Position numbers and translations under genes: made by a program
Part shown: piece after piece, positions 10,902 to 22,685 of the stretch
Numbering within the stretch: the first letter of the stretch is position 1
How the letters are laid out: each line of letters starts with the position of its first letter
Notes under the pieces: model-generated
Seen by the model: the letters and a program-made list of their open reading frames with translations, nothing else
The model's database searches: none
What the model was told of the DNA's origin: nothing
Assembly (NCBI GenBank): GCA_007258455.2
Contig: VDFB02358134.1
Location: 210,487,394 to 210,551,393, forward strand
Length of the DNA: 64,000 nucleotides
Source of the DNA: Sequoia sempervirens
Taxonomy: Eukaryota > Streptophyta > Pinopsida > Cupressales > Cupressaceae
Direction: 5' to 3'

Positions 10902-12907
10902 AAATATGTCTCCTATCCATGTTTGAATGCTTTGGGTGGGTTTTGAGGCCTTCAAATTGATGAAATTTTCTAATTTTTCCCTCCATAAATGGTGTGCAAC
11001 AATTTTCATGCCCCTACAATATTTTGGATGTTGTTTGAAGCATTTTTAAATGCTCATTAACAAGGAAAAATTCTTTCCACTCCTTGCAATTCCTAACGAT
11101 CAAGAAAATTTCTCTACATCATTGAGAAAGATTTGAAAAGCTCCTCGCATTCACATAAATTAAAGGTTAATCATGCTTTTTTGCTTGGGGAATATTTTTA
11201 AACACATTTGCAAGCTAAAAAATGTTAATGCAACCTCTAGAAAGATGTCTAAAGCATTTCTAATGCCTTGGAAGCTTTTCTAACAAGGTTTCAAATGTTT
11301 TTTAGTGTTTGGTAATGACAAAAACACCCATGATTCATTAAAAACGACCTGCAACATGTTTCTTTTTCGTGCAAATGGTTTGGGTAGATTTTGGGGTTGT
11401 TTGCAAGATTGAATGTGCTTCCCTGTTCAAAGGATTTATAGAAGGGTTTCCCATGACTTGGAAATATTTCTAGCATAATTTTTAATGTTTTCAAGTTGCC
11501 AGGCATGCCATGAAAACCTTTATAGTGGTGAAAATGACCCACAATATGTTTTGCTTTATTTTTATGAATCTCAAGTTGCAAAATGAAGAGTTGGAGGTGA
11601 GAATTTCTACTCTGAGATTTAAAGTGAAATAGATAGATGAAAATGAATTGGTTGCAAGTAGAATGTATTTGCAAGTGGTTGCAAGATAAATATTTGAAAA
11701 ACAAAGGAAAAAAAAGGATGAAATGAAGTCTCTAGTGGAACATCTGAAATGGCTACAATTTAGTTGTTTAAAACAAATGCTAGATTAATTGCATGGAAAA
11801 CAAAGGATGAAATGAAGTCTCTATGGATCAATTTGGAACTTGTTTAAATTCAAGTTAAAAGAAGCTTCCAACTACCAATGAAGTGGGTTTTGACCTAGAA
11901 GTTATTTTTTCCCTCACAGGTAAAAATGCAACTGTAAATGACAATTTACATATAGGTAAAAAGTTGCAGAAGAATGAAGGAAATAAAAGTGAGAAAACAA
12001 ATTTCAGTTGTAAGTGAGAGGCAAGATGGGGATTAGGGTTATATGGAATTTTCCAAATTCCAAATCAAGGAGATATCAGTGTGACAGATGTAAAGTTGAG
12101 ATTAAATATGTGTCTTCTTCTCTTCTATTTTATGCAATCTATTCTTCATTTGTAAAGGTTCTAATTTTTGGGAAGGGTCTTATCTTTATGTTTTGGCCAT
12201 GAAAGAGGCTATTATCTGTAATTTTTGAATGCTAAGGGTAAAGGTCCATATGTTGTGAGTCCAATTCTTGTAATGCTTCTATAACTTGGATGCAAAAATA
12301 TGAATACATACTGTTATGTAATTGTCTCCATGTATGGGATGTAATATCTTTTGAATTGAAATAAACAAGTTATGGAGGTTCTTCAAACACATTTTCTATC
12401 TAAGTTATTAGTTTGTTTGCTTTCCATTTAAGAAGTGGTGTAAATTCTTGCAAGTAGATAATGAGGGTATTATATTTTCAGGTGGATTGCTAAATAGAAT
12501 TTCATGATAGGCTTAAGCAGACCTTCTGTCATAATGTGATAGAATTTTGTTGGTCATCAAGATTATATTATAGTATTATGAAATGATGTGCATGATATGT
12601 GACTTTGTAGCCCAAGGCAGGAAATGGTTTTGCATAGTTCTTTTTCCCCATCATCTGAAACAATATTTAAATTCAAACAACCCTTTAGTGATTTAGTTTT
12701 ATATTTATTTTCTCTCAAATTCATGCTTATAATGGAATGATAACAAGGGTGTACCATTATTTGAGGCAACCATACAAAGTCTTGTTGTATTGTATGAAGT
12801 TTATATGCTTTACACTATGTTGCACCATAGGTTAAATATCTACATCCAATGTCATGTAGGATCACCCTCCTAGGTTTTCCAAAGCTTGAAGTGTAGGGGA
12901 GAAAAGT
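10902..12907. other. No recognisable gene; unclassified repeat-like DNA
   Basis: No protein motif was recognised. The longest minus-strand open stretch (11704-11291) reads as low-complexity His/Phe-rich peptide and is taken as accidental. Phrases such as 'gcatttntaatg' and 'caannttttcaantt' recur loosely, suggesting an old repeat. Confidence 0.4.
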
Positions 12908-13650
12908 GGGTATGTACATGATCATGATGGGCCCAAAAGTGGCAATATGATGGGTATGTGGCTGACGAGTTTTTTTTACCCAAAATTGATGAAACGAAAA
13001 GGGTTTTTAAAGGATATTTTCATCTTTCCACCAATATAAATTATGCATTACTTTGAATTTAATAAGTAATTATTATTCATTTTCTATTTGAATTACAACT
13101 AAAGTCTTGATTGATAGGTTGATTGAAAAACATCTATAGCTTTCAAACTGTATCACATTTTTTAAATCCAAAACATGCATCACATTCTATGCTTCCCATA
13201 CTATAGGATTAAAAAAAGAAAAATTGAATTTCATAAAGTTTTCACCAAGTTAAGGTGGTCAAACATATGAGTTTTATATTTTTAAAAGTTGTAATAAAAA
13301 AATATGCATCACATTGGGACATGATTCCTCTACTTTATCAAAATATTATAAAAAATATTATCATTTTATTGTGGTTAGGGTGGTCGATAGACACCTACTT
13401 CTTATTTTTCCCTAAAATTTAAGTACTATTGCATTGAAATTTCAAATTTTCACCAAATAGATTTTTAATTTTTCAAAAACTTAGTAGTTTAGAATCTACA
13501 TTCAATTTTCTACAGATTCTATTCTTACATATTTTTGAAATAATATAGATAACTTATTCAAATTTTTACATCAAGTTGCCTAACTCTAATTTTTTTGAAT
13601 TTTTTGCCACTTAAGGGCCTATTATTTCTATGATGATCCTACACATACCG
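12908..13650 (+). mobile_element. MITE family copy 1 (4-bp duplication AAGT)
   Basis: A 743-bp non-coding element begins 'gggtatgtacatgatcatgatggg' and ends 'tgatgatcctacacataccg', imperfect terminal inverted repeats of about 23 bp. It is flanked by AAGT at 12904-12907 and 13651-13654. It shares its whole length with the copies at 29332-30105 (inverted) and 58830-59621 (same orientation). No transposase is encoded, so it would need one supplied in trans. Confidence 0.85.
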
Positions 13651-13789
13651 AAGTGTGAAATCCATCTCCCATTATTTGGCCACTAATATTGAAGTTCTTA
13701 AGCATAAGCAATTGTTATCCTTTAGAGGATTTTTTAAGTTTCAACTAGAAAAAAACACCAACCCATGTGAAACTCCAAAAGTGTGCTAG

Positions 13790-14191
13790 AAATTATGGTG
13801 GAATCCTTGTTGCATTGAGAAGTGTTATTTGTGTAACATTCTTCATCTATCTTCTTGTATTCTTTCTATGGTAGTGAGCCCTGGTTGTGAGCCTTTTGGA
13901 TAGTGTTTCATTTTCTGGTAGTGAGCCCCTTTGTACCAATTTTTCTATTACTTATATTGCAAGTTAATCTTCACTGTGGTTTTTCTCTCATTGGGTTTTC
14001 CATGTAAATTTGGAGTTGTCCTGTGTAGATTGTTGTGATTTTAGTTTTTGTTATCTGCATTTCTTTTAATCAAACTAATAGATTAAGGGTTTAATGAATG
14101 CTAAAGGATCTGATTGCTATTGAGGGTTTTGAAGGTTTAATTTGTTGCAATTGATTCACTCCCCCTCTCAGTTGTTGTGTTCATTTCAATA
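13790..14191 (+). repeat. 3' portion of a copia-type LTR
   Basis: It carries 'ggtagtgagccctggttgtgagcc', 'aagttaatcttcactgtggtttttc', 'gttttccatgtaaa' and 'aattgattcactccccctctcagttg', the R/U5 signature of the LTRs at 1-613 and 9604-10901. It ends near 'tcaata' at 14191, where 'aaca' would be expected. The U3 part is not recognisable to its left. Confidence 0.6.
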
Positions 14192-14199
14192 GGGATCAC

Positions 14200-14822
14200 T
14201 AGGAAACAAATCATTAGGTTAAGGAGAATGGTTAAATGCATCTCCCAAACCTAGAATCCATCATGATCCACCATAGGCATCAACTTTCAATCATGAACAA
14301 TGCTTGATCAAATCTTTGACAAAATGAGCTTGAAGACCTGCAAATACAAAAAAATATTGCTCCAAGACTTCAATTTTTATTTCTTGAATGTTCTACAAAA
14401 TTTCTCCTTTTGTCCTTGATCTCTTGCAAATCTAGCTTGAAATGGTGAAAAGGCTAGGTTTTATAGGCTTCTTCTCTAATTTCCATATTATTAAATCTCA
14501 ATAGCCGACATTGAAACTCGAATATGTGACTTTAAAATACTACCAAAAACATATTTAAATTTTGGTTTTGAGACTTAAAGGGAACCCATTCGCTCAAGGG
14601 TGAATGGGTCCTGGCCTAAAAGTCCAGGATCAATGTGTTTCAGGGTCATAAATTAATTAAGTGCATTTATTCAATGCATGTTTTAATGTCAAAAAATGAT
14701 AAAAATAGGCCTTGAGATGCATAATAAATTGAATTAGGGGCCTATTTAGGAAAGGAAAAAATAAATAAATGTAAGGTCACTAAAATAGGTCCAAATTAAG
14801 TGTGAAATTGTACTCTCACATA
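14200..14822 (-). repeat. Hairpin-bearing LTR-like repeat, copy C (fragment)
   Basis: It shares 'aggccttgagatgcataata' and 'ggcccaaa..agtgtgaaa' wording with copy B (6420-6743). It has a weaker palindrome near 14580-14612 ('ggaacccattcgc..gggtgaatgggtcc'). The right terminus 'ctcaca' near 14821 parallels copy B. No coding content. Confidence 0.45.
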
Positions 14823-16533
14823 GAAAGAAGTACAATTTTCTACAGTATAGTGTCATTTCTAATTGATCTCCTAGTCGTGCATCATGAAATTGGTCATGGA
14901 ATTTCCTTTATCTCAGTTTAGCACCATCTTATTTTAAAAAATTTGTTAGATTCCTTGACCATTATATCAAACATCTCTTACACAATAATTCTTCCTTATC
15001 ATTTAATATCTACTTATATCTCATCCCTATGAAAATAGAATGTAACCATAAAGTTAATTTTCATAATTTGTTGGAGAAACTAGATTATATGCAGTTGATC
15101 TTGTGTTTTTATGTTGGAATTCTTAAGAAATTACTTTTCAAAGTAGATTTCTTGATTTGAAATTATATTTATATCCCTAGGATCACCATTGGCCTTCATT
15201 GCTTCTATGAATTCCACATTTCTTAATATTTGTTTTACTTTTTTCCCCCTTTTACAAATTTACTATTGGTTTGTTCACATATTGCTTTGATATTTTCTTC
15301 AAATCTATGGACAACTTTATCTATTAAAAATGTGTTGGGACTCAATCTAAAACTGCAAAAACTCGCTTGAGTTCTAGCCCCCTTGTACATTTAGCTTCAT
15401 TGTACCCATCATATATAATTGGTCTAAAAAATATTCAAATTGGCCTTTCCATGGTCAAATTGCTTAAACTATCATTCATCATCATCCCTCATGCTCCTAT
15501 CAAACATTAGAAGTTACAAAAATTTTAAAAAGTTTTAAGTCTAGGATGTTCATGTTAGGTCCCAAAATTGTTGCTCCACTTTCTAGAACTAAATACCACT
15601 CACAAGGCTTGGGTTGTCATCAAGAAAATTATGAAGGATTCAAGGCCAACTGAATTAGAGTGTTTTTACTCTCCTACACTTTGAGCTCATCCTGAACTCA
15701 TGAGGGTCTTAGAGGTTTGTATAAATAAAAAGACAATTACATATGGTGGTGACAAAACCCAAATCTTTCACATAGCTAAAAAAAAAATTCACTGAGCGTG
15801 AAAATTTGTTACCCTACAACCTTTGTATAGCTGATTAATACCTTCACAATGAGTGCAAGGCATGGGTAAGATACACAATCCATATAACAATATGACTACT
15901 ATTCCCTCTAGATTTGATGAAATCATAAACTACATGAACTAAAACTAAACTAAAAGGATTGGTTTAATGATTGTTTGAGCCAAATTATCCTAGATTAGTG
16001 CCTAATCATGGGTAACAGAGTCAAGTTGATAGAAAGAGATGTAATGAAAGGAAAATACTAAATCATTGATCTAAGTGTAATGACACATCACATGAGGAGA
16101 ATACAAATAAAACATGCTTATTTATCCAAAATCAAACTACACAAGTCCACATGTAAACATTGGAAGATCATTATAAACATTGTAAATATTTTAAAGTGTC
16201 ATCACACTTTTAAGACACCCTAAACTTATATCTATGATTGTAGAGACATTACATTTGCATACATTTTTCTATACTACCCTCAAATGTCCCACAACTTGTT
16301 GGAGTTGATAATTGAACCCCACAACGCCCATAAATCACTTGGAATGAATTATCCCATCACAAAAGAGAGATCAAAAAAATATTTATCCTCAATAGCCTGA
16401 GAAATTATATTGATGTAATAGCCTAAATGAATTATTACAATGAAAGGTGAATGCTTAAGAAAGAAAAAAAAGAAAAATCTATATTAGGGTTTTTTTAGAT
16501 GAAGACAAGTGTCATCATTTAATGCAATGAAAT
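14823..16533. other. No recognisable gene
   Basis: This is AT-rich DNA without long open frames or recognisable motifs on either strand. It forms the left flank of the nested retroelements that begin at 16534. Confidence 0.5.
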
Positions 16534-16967
16534 TGTTGTTTTAATCAAAAGTGCAAATTAACAAAAAAATCAACAAAATGAACAAAGAACATCAAATTTA
16601 TCTTGGGAAAACCCTCCTCAAGGGAGAAAAACCCAACCAAAATATCAGTCCTATATATTGAATTTAAAGGAGAAAAAATCTCCTTGATAAGTGTGAATGT
16701 CTCTTTTATATGACCTATTGTAGATGCACAAACTCCTTGATAAGTGTGAATGTCTCTTTAGAATAAAATCGATGATCAAATGAATGAGCATCTCCTTCCA
16801 TATATACAAAGTAAGGTGCCTCTTCACACGAAAGGAAACTCTTTACAAGGGTCGGCCTCATTCAAGAACCAAGATGACTTTTCATCTTGGGTTGGATTTT
16901 AAAATAATGTTTATATATCATTTATTATTTCAATTTTGAGAGAAGGATATCTCTCACAACTAAAACA
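16534..16967 (-). repeat. 3' LTR of the non-autonomous element (uninterrupted)
   Basis: It runs from 'tgttgttttaatc' to 'actaaaaca'. Its right end, 'aactaaaacatcaa', is the empty form of the site where the copia element sits in the sister LTR. The purine-rich tract on the minus strand lies just beyond (complement of about 16971-16983). Confidence 0.8.
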
Positions 16968-17011
16968 TCAAAACTCCCTCTTAGCTAGGGAGGTATCCTT
17001 CCAGATATCCA

Positions 17012-17345
17012 TGTCATGGATTCTCTCAACATGACATTCAGAATGGCTACACCCATTTGAGAAAAATTTCATCATGAAATCTCTCAATGTGATATCATCA
17101 TGGAGTCACTCAACATGACATCCACCATGGCTACTCCCATGTGTGGAAAGAAACATATGCACAAGTTTCCTTCACGGAGTCTCTCAATGTGATGTCATCA
17201 TGGAGTATCTCAACATGACGTTCACCATGGCTACTCCCATGTGTGAAAAACCACAAGTACAAAGGGCTCATCATGGAGTATCTCAATGGGACATCCACCA
17301 TGGCTACTCCCATGTGTGAAAAGAACCACATCTCCATCTCAGAGA
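17012..17345. repeat. Direct repeats of 73-100 bp, four units
   Basis: Units begin near 17012, 17099, 17200 and 17273, each with 'catgga.t.tctcaa.atgacat.ca..atggctac.cccat.tg'. They differ in spacer length and form the internal region of the non-autonomous element. Confidence 0.7.
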
Positions 17346-17352
17346 TGGACAA

Positions 17353-17640
17353 GGGCTCACACCTCATATTTCTTTATCTCAAAGAAATATACACTAACAA
17401 GGGCTTTCACCTCATACTTCTCCATCACAGAGAAATATACACTAACAAGGTCTTTCACCTCATACTTCTTCATCACAAAGAAATATACACTAACAATGGC
17501 TTTCACCTCATACTTCTCCATCACAGAGAAATATACACTAACAAGGGCTTTCACCTCATACTTCTCCATCATAGAGAAACATACAATAACAAGGGATTTC
17601 ACCTCATACTTCTCTGTCATAGAGAAATATACATTACAAC
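17353..17640. repeat. 48-bp tandem repeat, six units
   Basis: There are six consecutive 48-bp units (17353, 17401, 17449, 17497, 17545, 17593). The core is 'tttcacctcatacttctcc' followed by 'agagaaatatacactaacaa'. As 48 is a multiple of three, the array stays open in several frames on both strands. On the minus strand it gives a 16-residue repeat containing EKYEVKALVSVYF. Confidence 0.9.
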
Positions 17641-17646
17641 AGATCT

Positions 17647-17979
17647 TCATGATGATGTGACCCCCTCTGAAGCTCCAAGTACTTGCATCAACTTCTTGAC
17701 CTCCTCATCCATAGTTGCCTTTGATGGATTTTTAGACTCCTTCTGAATATTAATTCCTCCTCTTGAAGACACATTTCCATTATGTGCCACCAACTCAGTC
17801 CTATGGCAGCAAGCTATGTCTTCATGTTTGTTCATTTCTTCATCTTGTGTGTATTCCTCATAGGATACAACAAGCTCTTCCTCCCTTGAATTCCTTATGC
17901 ATTCTCTCATCATCCTTTTGTTCCTTGATCCGTCCTCTTTATGTTGGTCAAAAGATGTAGTTAGGTGCTTATCTTGCAA
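17647..17979 (-). CDS. Hypothetical acidic ORF of the non-autonomous element
   Basis: This 110-codon minus-strand frame starts MQDKHLTTSF and is rich in charged residues (RNKRMMRECIRN, EEYTQDEEMNKHED). It ends KKLMQVLGASEGVTSS. Its stop overlaps the ATG of a second frame (17650-17357) that reads through the 48-bp repeats. No family is recognised. It may be a remnant of a longer gag-like ORF of the element. Chance is possible, but its composition differs from the low-complexity frames around it. Confidence 0.3.
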   Translation of the reverse strand: MQDKHLTTSFDQHKEDGSRNKRMMRECIRNSREEELVVSYEEYTQDEEMNKHEDIACCHRTELVAHNGNVSSRGGINIQKESKNPSKATMDEEVKKLMQVLGASEGVTSS

Positions 17980-18577
17980 TCTCTTCTCAGCTATTAAATG
18001 TAAATGATAGAGTTCCCTAAAATGTCTAAAGCCTCAAATGTATACACCATAGGTAAATTTCCAAAATTTACACCAATGCACAAAAGCTCATATGACTTGA
18101 AGAATGAACATTGTTTTTTAGACTTGAGAATTTCATTAAACTCATATCCCATACAACACAAGAATGAGAGGAGATAACATAGAACCTACACACTGTCTTC
18201 AAGAAGAACCAAAACATAACTCCATTACAACTCACATAAATCTTCAGAACAATGTCAAGAAACCAAAGTACCATCCCATCCACTCACACCAACAACAGCT
18301 CGTGATTTTCCATATACAGCCACACCATAGTCATATACTTCTAGATTTGTTCTCACAGTGATATCTAAACTTGACTTGCCACCTTCATATGCGATTCCTC
18401 CTAATATCTCTATATTGTCTTGTTGCTCCAATACTATAACAATATTCTATCACAGCTGAAGCTTCAAATATCGAGCTCCTTGAAAGCACCTAAAGCTTAA
18501 AAATAAAATCAAATTCCTCCACACCTAGAAGTGATCTTAAATCTGCAACTGCTTTTTCTCGAATTTCCCTTGAACCT

Positions 18578-18589
18578 GCTCTAATCCCA
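18578..18589 (-). other. Primer-binding site of the non-autonomous element
   Basis: The minus strand reads TGGGATTAGAGC followed by AGGTTCAAG, close to the initiator tRNA-Met site TGGTATCAGAGC seen at 22672-22683. It lies next to the LTR end at 18593. Confidence 0.75.
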
Positions 18590-18592
18590 TGT

Positions 18593-19091
18593 TGTTGTTT
18601 TAATCAGAATTGCAAATTAATAGAAAATTCAACACAGTGAACGAATAACACAAAATTTTCCTAGGAAAACCCTCCTCAAGGGAGAAACACCCAGCTAAAA
18701 TATCTCTTATATATTGAATTTAAAGGAGCAAAAAATTTCTTACAATCTTGGCCACACACAAGGCCAATATAATGCAATAAAGAATTGTACCTCACATAGA
18801 TACAAATACACAATTATATGATCTCTCCTATATGTCGATCTACTGTAGATGCACAAACTCCTTGATAAGTGTGAATGTCTCTTAAGAATAAAATTGATGA
18901 TAAAATGAATGAGAATATCCTTCCATATATACAAAGTAAGGTGCCTCTTCACAAGAAAGGTGACTCTTCACAAGGGTCATCCTCATTCAAGAACCAAGGT
19001 GAATTTTCATCTTGAGTCAGCCTTTAAAATAGTATTTATATTTAATTTATTATTTTGATTTTGAGAGAAGGATATCTCCTGCAGCTAAAAT
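18593..19091 (-). repeat. 5' LTR of the non-autonomous element (main part)
   Basis: It is homologous to 16534-16967, with one extra segment around 18730-18840. It is interrupted at its outer end by the copia element; the last six bases, 'aaaaca', lie at 23898-23903. Confidence 0.8.
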
Positions 19092-20307
19092 TGTTGGCAA
19101 AACAAGGAAAAATACTGAGACGGGGGGTGAATTAGTTGTCACAAAAATTTAAAATTTTCTTACTTATCTTAACTTAAATCTCAAATCTAATGAATAAGCA
19201 ATTAGCCACAAGCAATTAACACATCAAATAGACAAAGAACACCAAGATTTTTTTCCGTGGAAACCCTATTAGGGGAAAAACCATGGTGGATGTTAGTCTA
19301 CAAGATTATACTCTACTAAAAGTATAATTAAAAATAATAAGGGGAATGCACATGCATTTAGGCACACTGCCTAGATCTCACTACTCAAATACAAAAGGGG
19401 CTCACTACCCAACAAAATAGGATTAAAAATCCAAAGGGTATGAACTAGGAAAATAGCTTTTGCACAAGCCTGATTATAGTTCCAATTAAGCTCAACACTC
19501 CACACTTCACACAATATTCTTCCCACTTTTCTCTACAATTGGATGATATTCACACATACACACACAAGAGCACCTTCTTGACTCACAACACCAATGAAAC
19601 AATCACACTTATGTATCCGCTACATGATATTTCATCACATCTTAGTCGACCAAGAAAATAAAATACATTTGCAATGTCGGCCCTAATTTACAATTAAATT
19701 TTCAATGCATATCCACCAAGTTCAGCCACAACATAGTTGAGACCCAAATTAACATCTCCAACACAAAATGACTTTGATTAATTCCTCCTCAAAGATCCAC
19801 AACATGCTACCACCATCATGTTGGCCAAGAACATGAAAAACTGAACATACAGACAAAAATATTTGACCACAAGCTCACCGATCAATGTGAATGTACCACA
19901 AAGATAAAGTGCAATCTAGAAGCATCCAAGAACACCAAGAAACAATAGAGAAGCATCCAAAACAACTAAGATCAACATAATCACACAATCTATATTCAGG
20001 AACACTAACATAGACCATAGAAAAACTATCAGACCACAACACACCCAAAACTTCACACTAACCTCTAAAACTTCTTGTAGATGATCTATATATACTCAAC
20101 AATAAACCCTTTGATGCACACCAACTAATATTTAATGTAGAGAAAATAAGACCTTCATGATCTACACAATTCCACTAGGAACCTAGAACACTTCCTTTTA
20201 CAAATTTCTTAATATCTTTGACATATACAGCCTCTAGTACACCAAATTATAATAGTGTTGACATCAATGACAACCACATATCAGTAACACATCCAAAACA
20301 TCCAACA
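19092..20307 (-). repeat. 3' LTR of the copia element
   Basis: It starts 'tgttggcaaaacaagg' and ends 'aaaacatccaaca'. It aligns throughout with 22686-23897 apart from scattered substitutions and small indels, so the insertion is old rather than recent. Confidence 0.95.
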
Positions 20308-20589
20308 ATCTCCACCTTTGGAATTGATGAAAATACATGATGTGAAAAATGCCATCAACCCAACACACTGAATTCTTTTGCACTTCTCCTATTGAAAGGA
20401 TTTTTAACATTATACTTCTCCCCCTTTGACATCAATGGCAAAGGTAACAATGACCTTTCCATATACATACTTTGAACCACATATCTACATATCTGACTAC
20501 TCCCCCTAAGTAGTAGCCACATAAACATCAATCGAAATCTGAATATAGCAATGAAGTTCATGGATTGATGCAAGAAAATGCATCTTTTA

Positions 20590-21905
20590 GTTCTTATCAG
20601 GAGGGGTGATTACCCCTAGCATATTTTTGAGATACTTAAGAGTATCCTTTGGCAATGGATTAGTAAATATATCTGCAATCTATTCTTTGGTAGGAACATA
20701 CTCCAGTATGACTTCTTTCTCATTCACTTGCTCCTTCAAGAAATGAAACTTGATTGATATATGCTTAGGCTTAGAGTGTAGCACTGGATTCCTTGATATA
20801 TTTATTGCACTTGAGTTGTCATAGTATATAGCAATAGGATCTTCATATCTCACCCTGATATCTCTTAGAATCTGTTTCATCCATACCACTTGAGTACAAT
20901 TATTGGCAGCAATAATGTATTTTTCTTCAACAGTAGATAGAGAAATTGAGTTTTTCTTTTTACTTGACCAAGATACCAGCTTCTTCCCTAGGAAGAAATC
21001 ACCACCAGTAGTAATTTTCCTAGCATCTACATCACCAGCCCAACCCACATTAGTATATGCACACCAAGTGAGATCATCATCCTTTGTATACCAAGGTCCA
21101 AAGTCAACTGTTCCTTTTAGATATCTGAAAATTCTCTTGACAACAGTTACATGTGATTATTTTGGATCATTCTAAAATATTGCAACCATACATACAACAT
21201 TCATAATGTCTAGTCTAGTCTGAGTCAAGTAGATCAATCCACCAATCATGGACCTATATCTAGTTTGATTTTCCTTAGGAGAATCATCATTCTATGTCAA
21301 CTTACATCCGATCACCATGGGGGTACCACAGGTTTGGAGTCATCCAATCCCAAATTTCTTCAGCAATTCTTTCACATATTTGGACTAAGATAAGAAGATT
21401 CCCTTGTCCAACTATGTAACTTGCAATACCAGAAACAACTTCATTTCTCCAATCATACTCATCTCAAATCCACTCTTCATTTCATCAACAAACTTCATAC
21501 ATAGATTATCATCTCCTCCAAAAATGATGTCATCAACAAAAACTTCTATAATTAACTCCTTATCATTATCTAATTTGAAGTATAAGTTGCTATCAATAGT
21601 ACCTTTAGTGAATCCAAGCTTTAGTAAGTATTTGTCCAATCTAGCATACCAGGCTCTGGGGGCTTGCTTAAGTCCATATAGAGCTTTCTTCAACTTGCAA
21701 ACCATATCTCCCTTGTCGATTATCTAAAATCCATCCGGATATTCAATGTACACTTCTTCTTCTAGTTCTCCATTCAGAAATGCGGACTTTACATCCATTT
21801 GATAGACTTTATATTTCTTGTGTGCAGCGTAAGCAAGAAATAGTCTAACAACTTCAATCTTAGTGACAGGGGAAAAGGTTTCTTCAAAATAAACACCTTC
21901 CATTT
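20590..21905 (-). pseudogene. Ty1/copia pol remnant: reverse transcriptase and RNase H
   Basis: On the minus strand, from about 21900 downward, a copia reverse transcriptase can be read: FEETFSPV, then MDVKSAFLNGELEEEVYIE, KALYGLKQAPRAWYARLDKY and VDDIIFGGDD (catalytic D-D near 21508-21543). RNase H follows at 21048-20680, with KLVSWSSKKKNSISLSTVEE, IAIYYDNSSAINISRNPVLH and KHISIKFHFLKE. The end of pol (IADIF, then PLPKDTLKYL) runs to about 20590. Stops and frameshifts interrupt the reading (for example near 21412 and 20680), so it is inactive. The segment upstream of FEETF, including all of protease and integrase, is deleted. Confidence 0.9.
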
Positions 21906-22650
21906 GATAGGAAATACATCTTCATACTTACCTTTTACTCTCCCTTCTTGCTTTGTAATCAGTGCTTCCAATTCTTCTAACTCTCTTTCTTTATCTTCAA
22001 GTTGTTTCAGTTCTTTTCAATCTTTGATGTAGATTCACCAAATTCACTTATTTCAAAAGTAGCAAGCTTCCCAATCAATGTGTCTCTAGTCATCTTGTTT
22101 ACTAATCTGAACTCTTTAATAACATGAATCTTTATTTTGTAGGAGGGAGGCAAGGATCTGAGTACTTTAGCTACAATTTCATCCTCATCCACTGAACCAC
22201 TGACACATTTAATATGCATCATTATTTCATTTATTATTTGCATAAAAGAAGTGATATTTTCATCTTCACCCATCTTCAAATTCTCATACTTTCCTTTCAA
22301 GCTTTGTAGCTTAGCCATCTTCACCTGTGCATCTTCTTCATACAAAGTTTCTAGTTTTGTCCAAATCTTATGAGTTGTGTGCAGACCTATCACATTAGCC
22401 ATCTTTGAATCTATCAGAGCACTCACCAAAGCTTCAACAACCCTAGTATTACTTTTATCATCTTTGATCTCATTGGTAGAAGATGGACCATTCTTAGGAA
22501 TCGTATATGGATCTTTTGTGATCTTCCAGTAGGCATCACCAATGCACTTTAGATGACATTGCATCCAAAATTTTCACATTGAATAGCTAGTGCCATCAAA
22601 TCTCAGAATATCCTTCTTGAATGATGCAATCCTAGATCACCTCAAGCTTT
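21906..22650 (-). pseudogene. Ty1/copia gag remnant
   Basis: The minus strand reads RFDGTSYSM near 22620. A 185-residue open segment (22564-22007) follows, with WTKLETLYEEDAQVKMAKL, LKGKYENLKMGEDENITSF and VLRSLPPSYK. This is the layout of the copia gag core. A stop replaces the tryptophan after DGTSYSM. A one-base frameshift near 22007 shifts the reading to LKQLEDKERELEELEALITK. The capsid ends at KGKYEDVFPIK, where a CCHC zinc knuckle would normally follow; the sequence passes directly into reverse transcriptase instead. No function is likely. Confidence 0.85.
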
Positions 22651-22671
22651 TAGATTTCTTCAGAGGAACCT

Positions 22672-22683
22672 GCTCTGATACCA
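22672..22683 (-). other. Primer-binding site (initiator tRNA-Met type)
   Basis: The minus strand reads TGGTATCAGAGC, the classic plant copia site complementary to the 3' end of initiator tRNA-Met, two bases from the LTR end. Confidence 0.95.
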
Positions 22684-22685
22684 AT

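Noticed and set aside
11291..11704. 137-residue minus-strand open frame
   Set aside because: His/Phe/Lys-rich reading without domain motifs, inside DNA that looks like a degenerate repeat; most likely accidental.
17353..17640. 48-bp direct repeats considered as a CRISPR array
   Set aside because: Units are head-to-tail without unique spacers, in plant retroelement DNA; this is a tandem repeat.
17243..17746. 167-residue plus-strand open frame across the 48-bp repeats
   Set aside because: The repeat unit is a multiple of three and is open in several frames on both strands, so length is not evidence of coding. The element's strand is minus.
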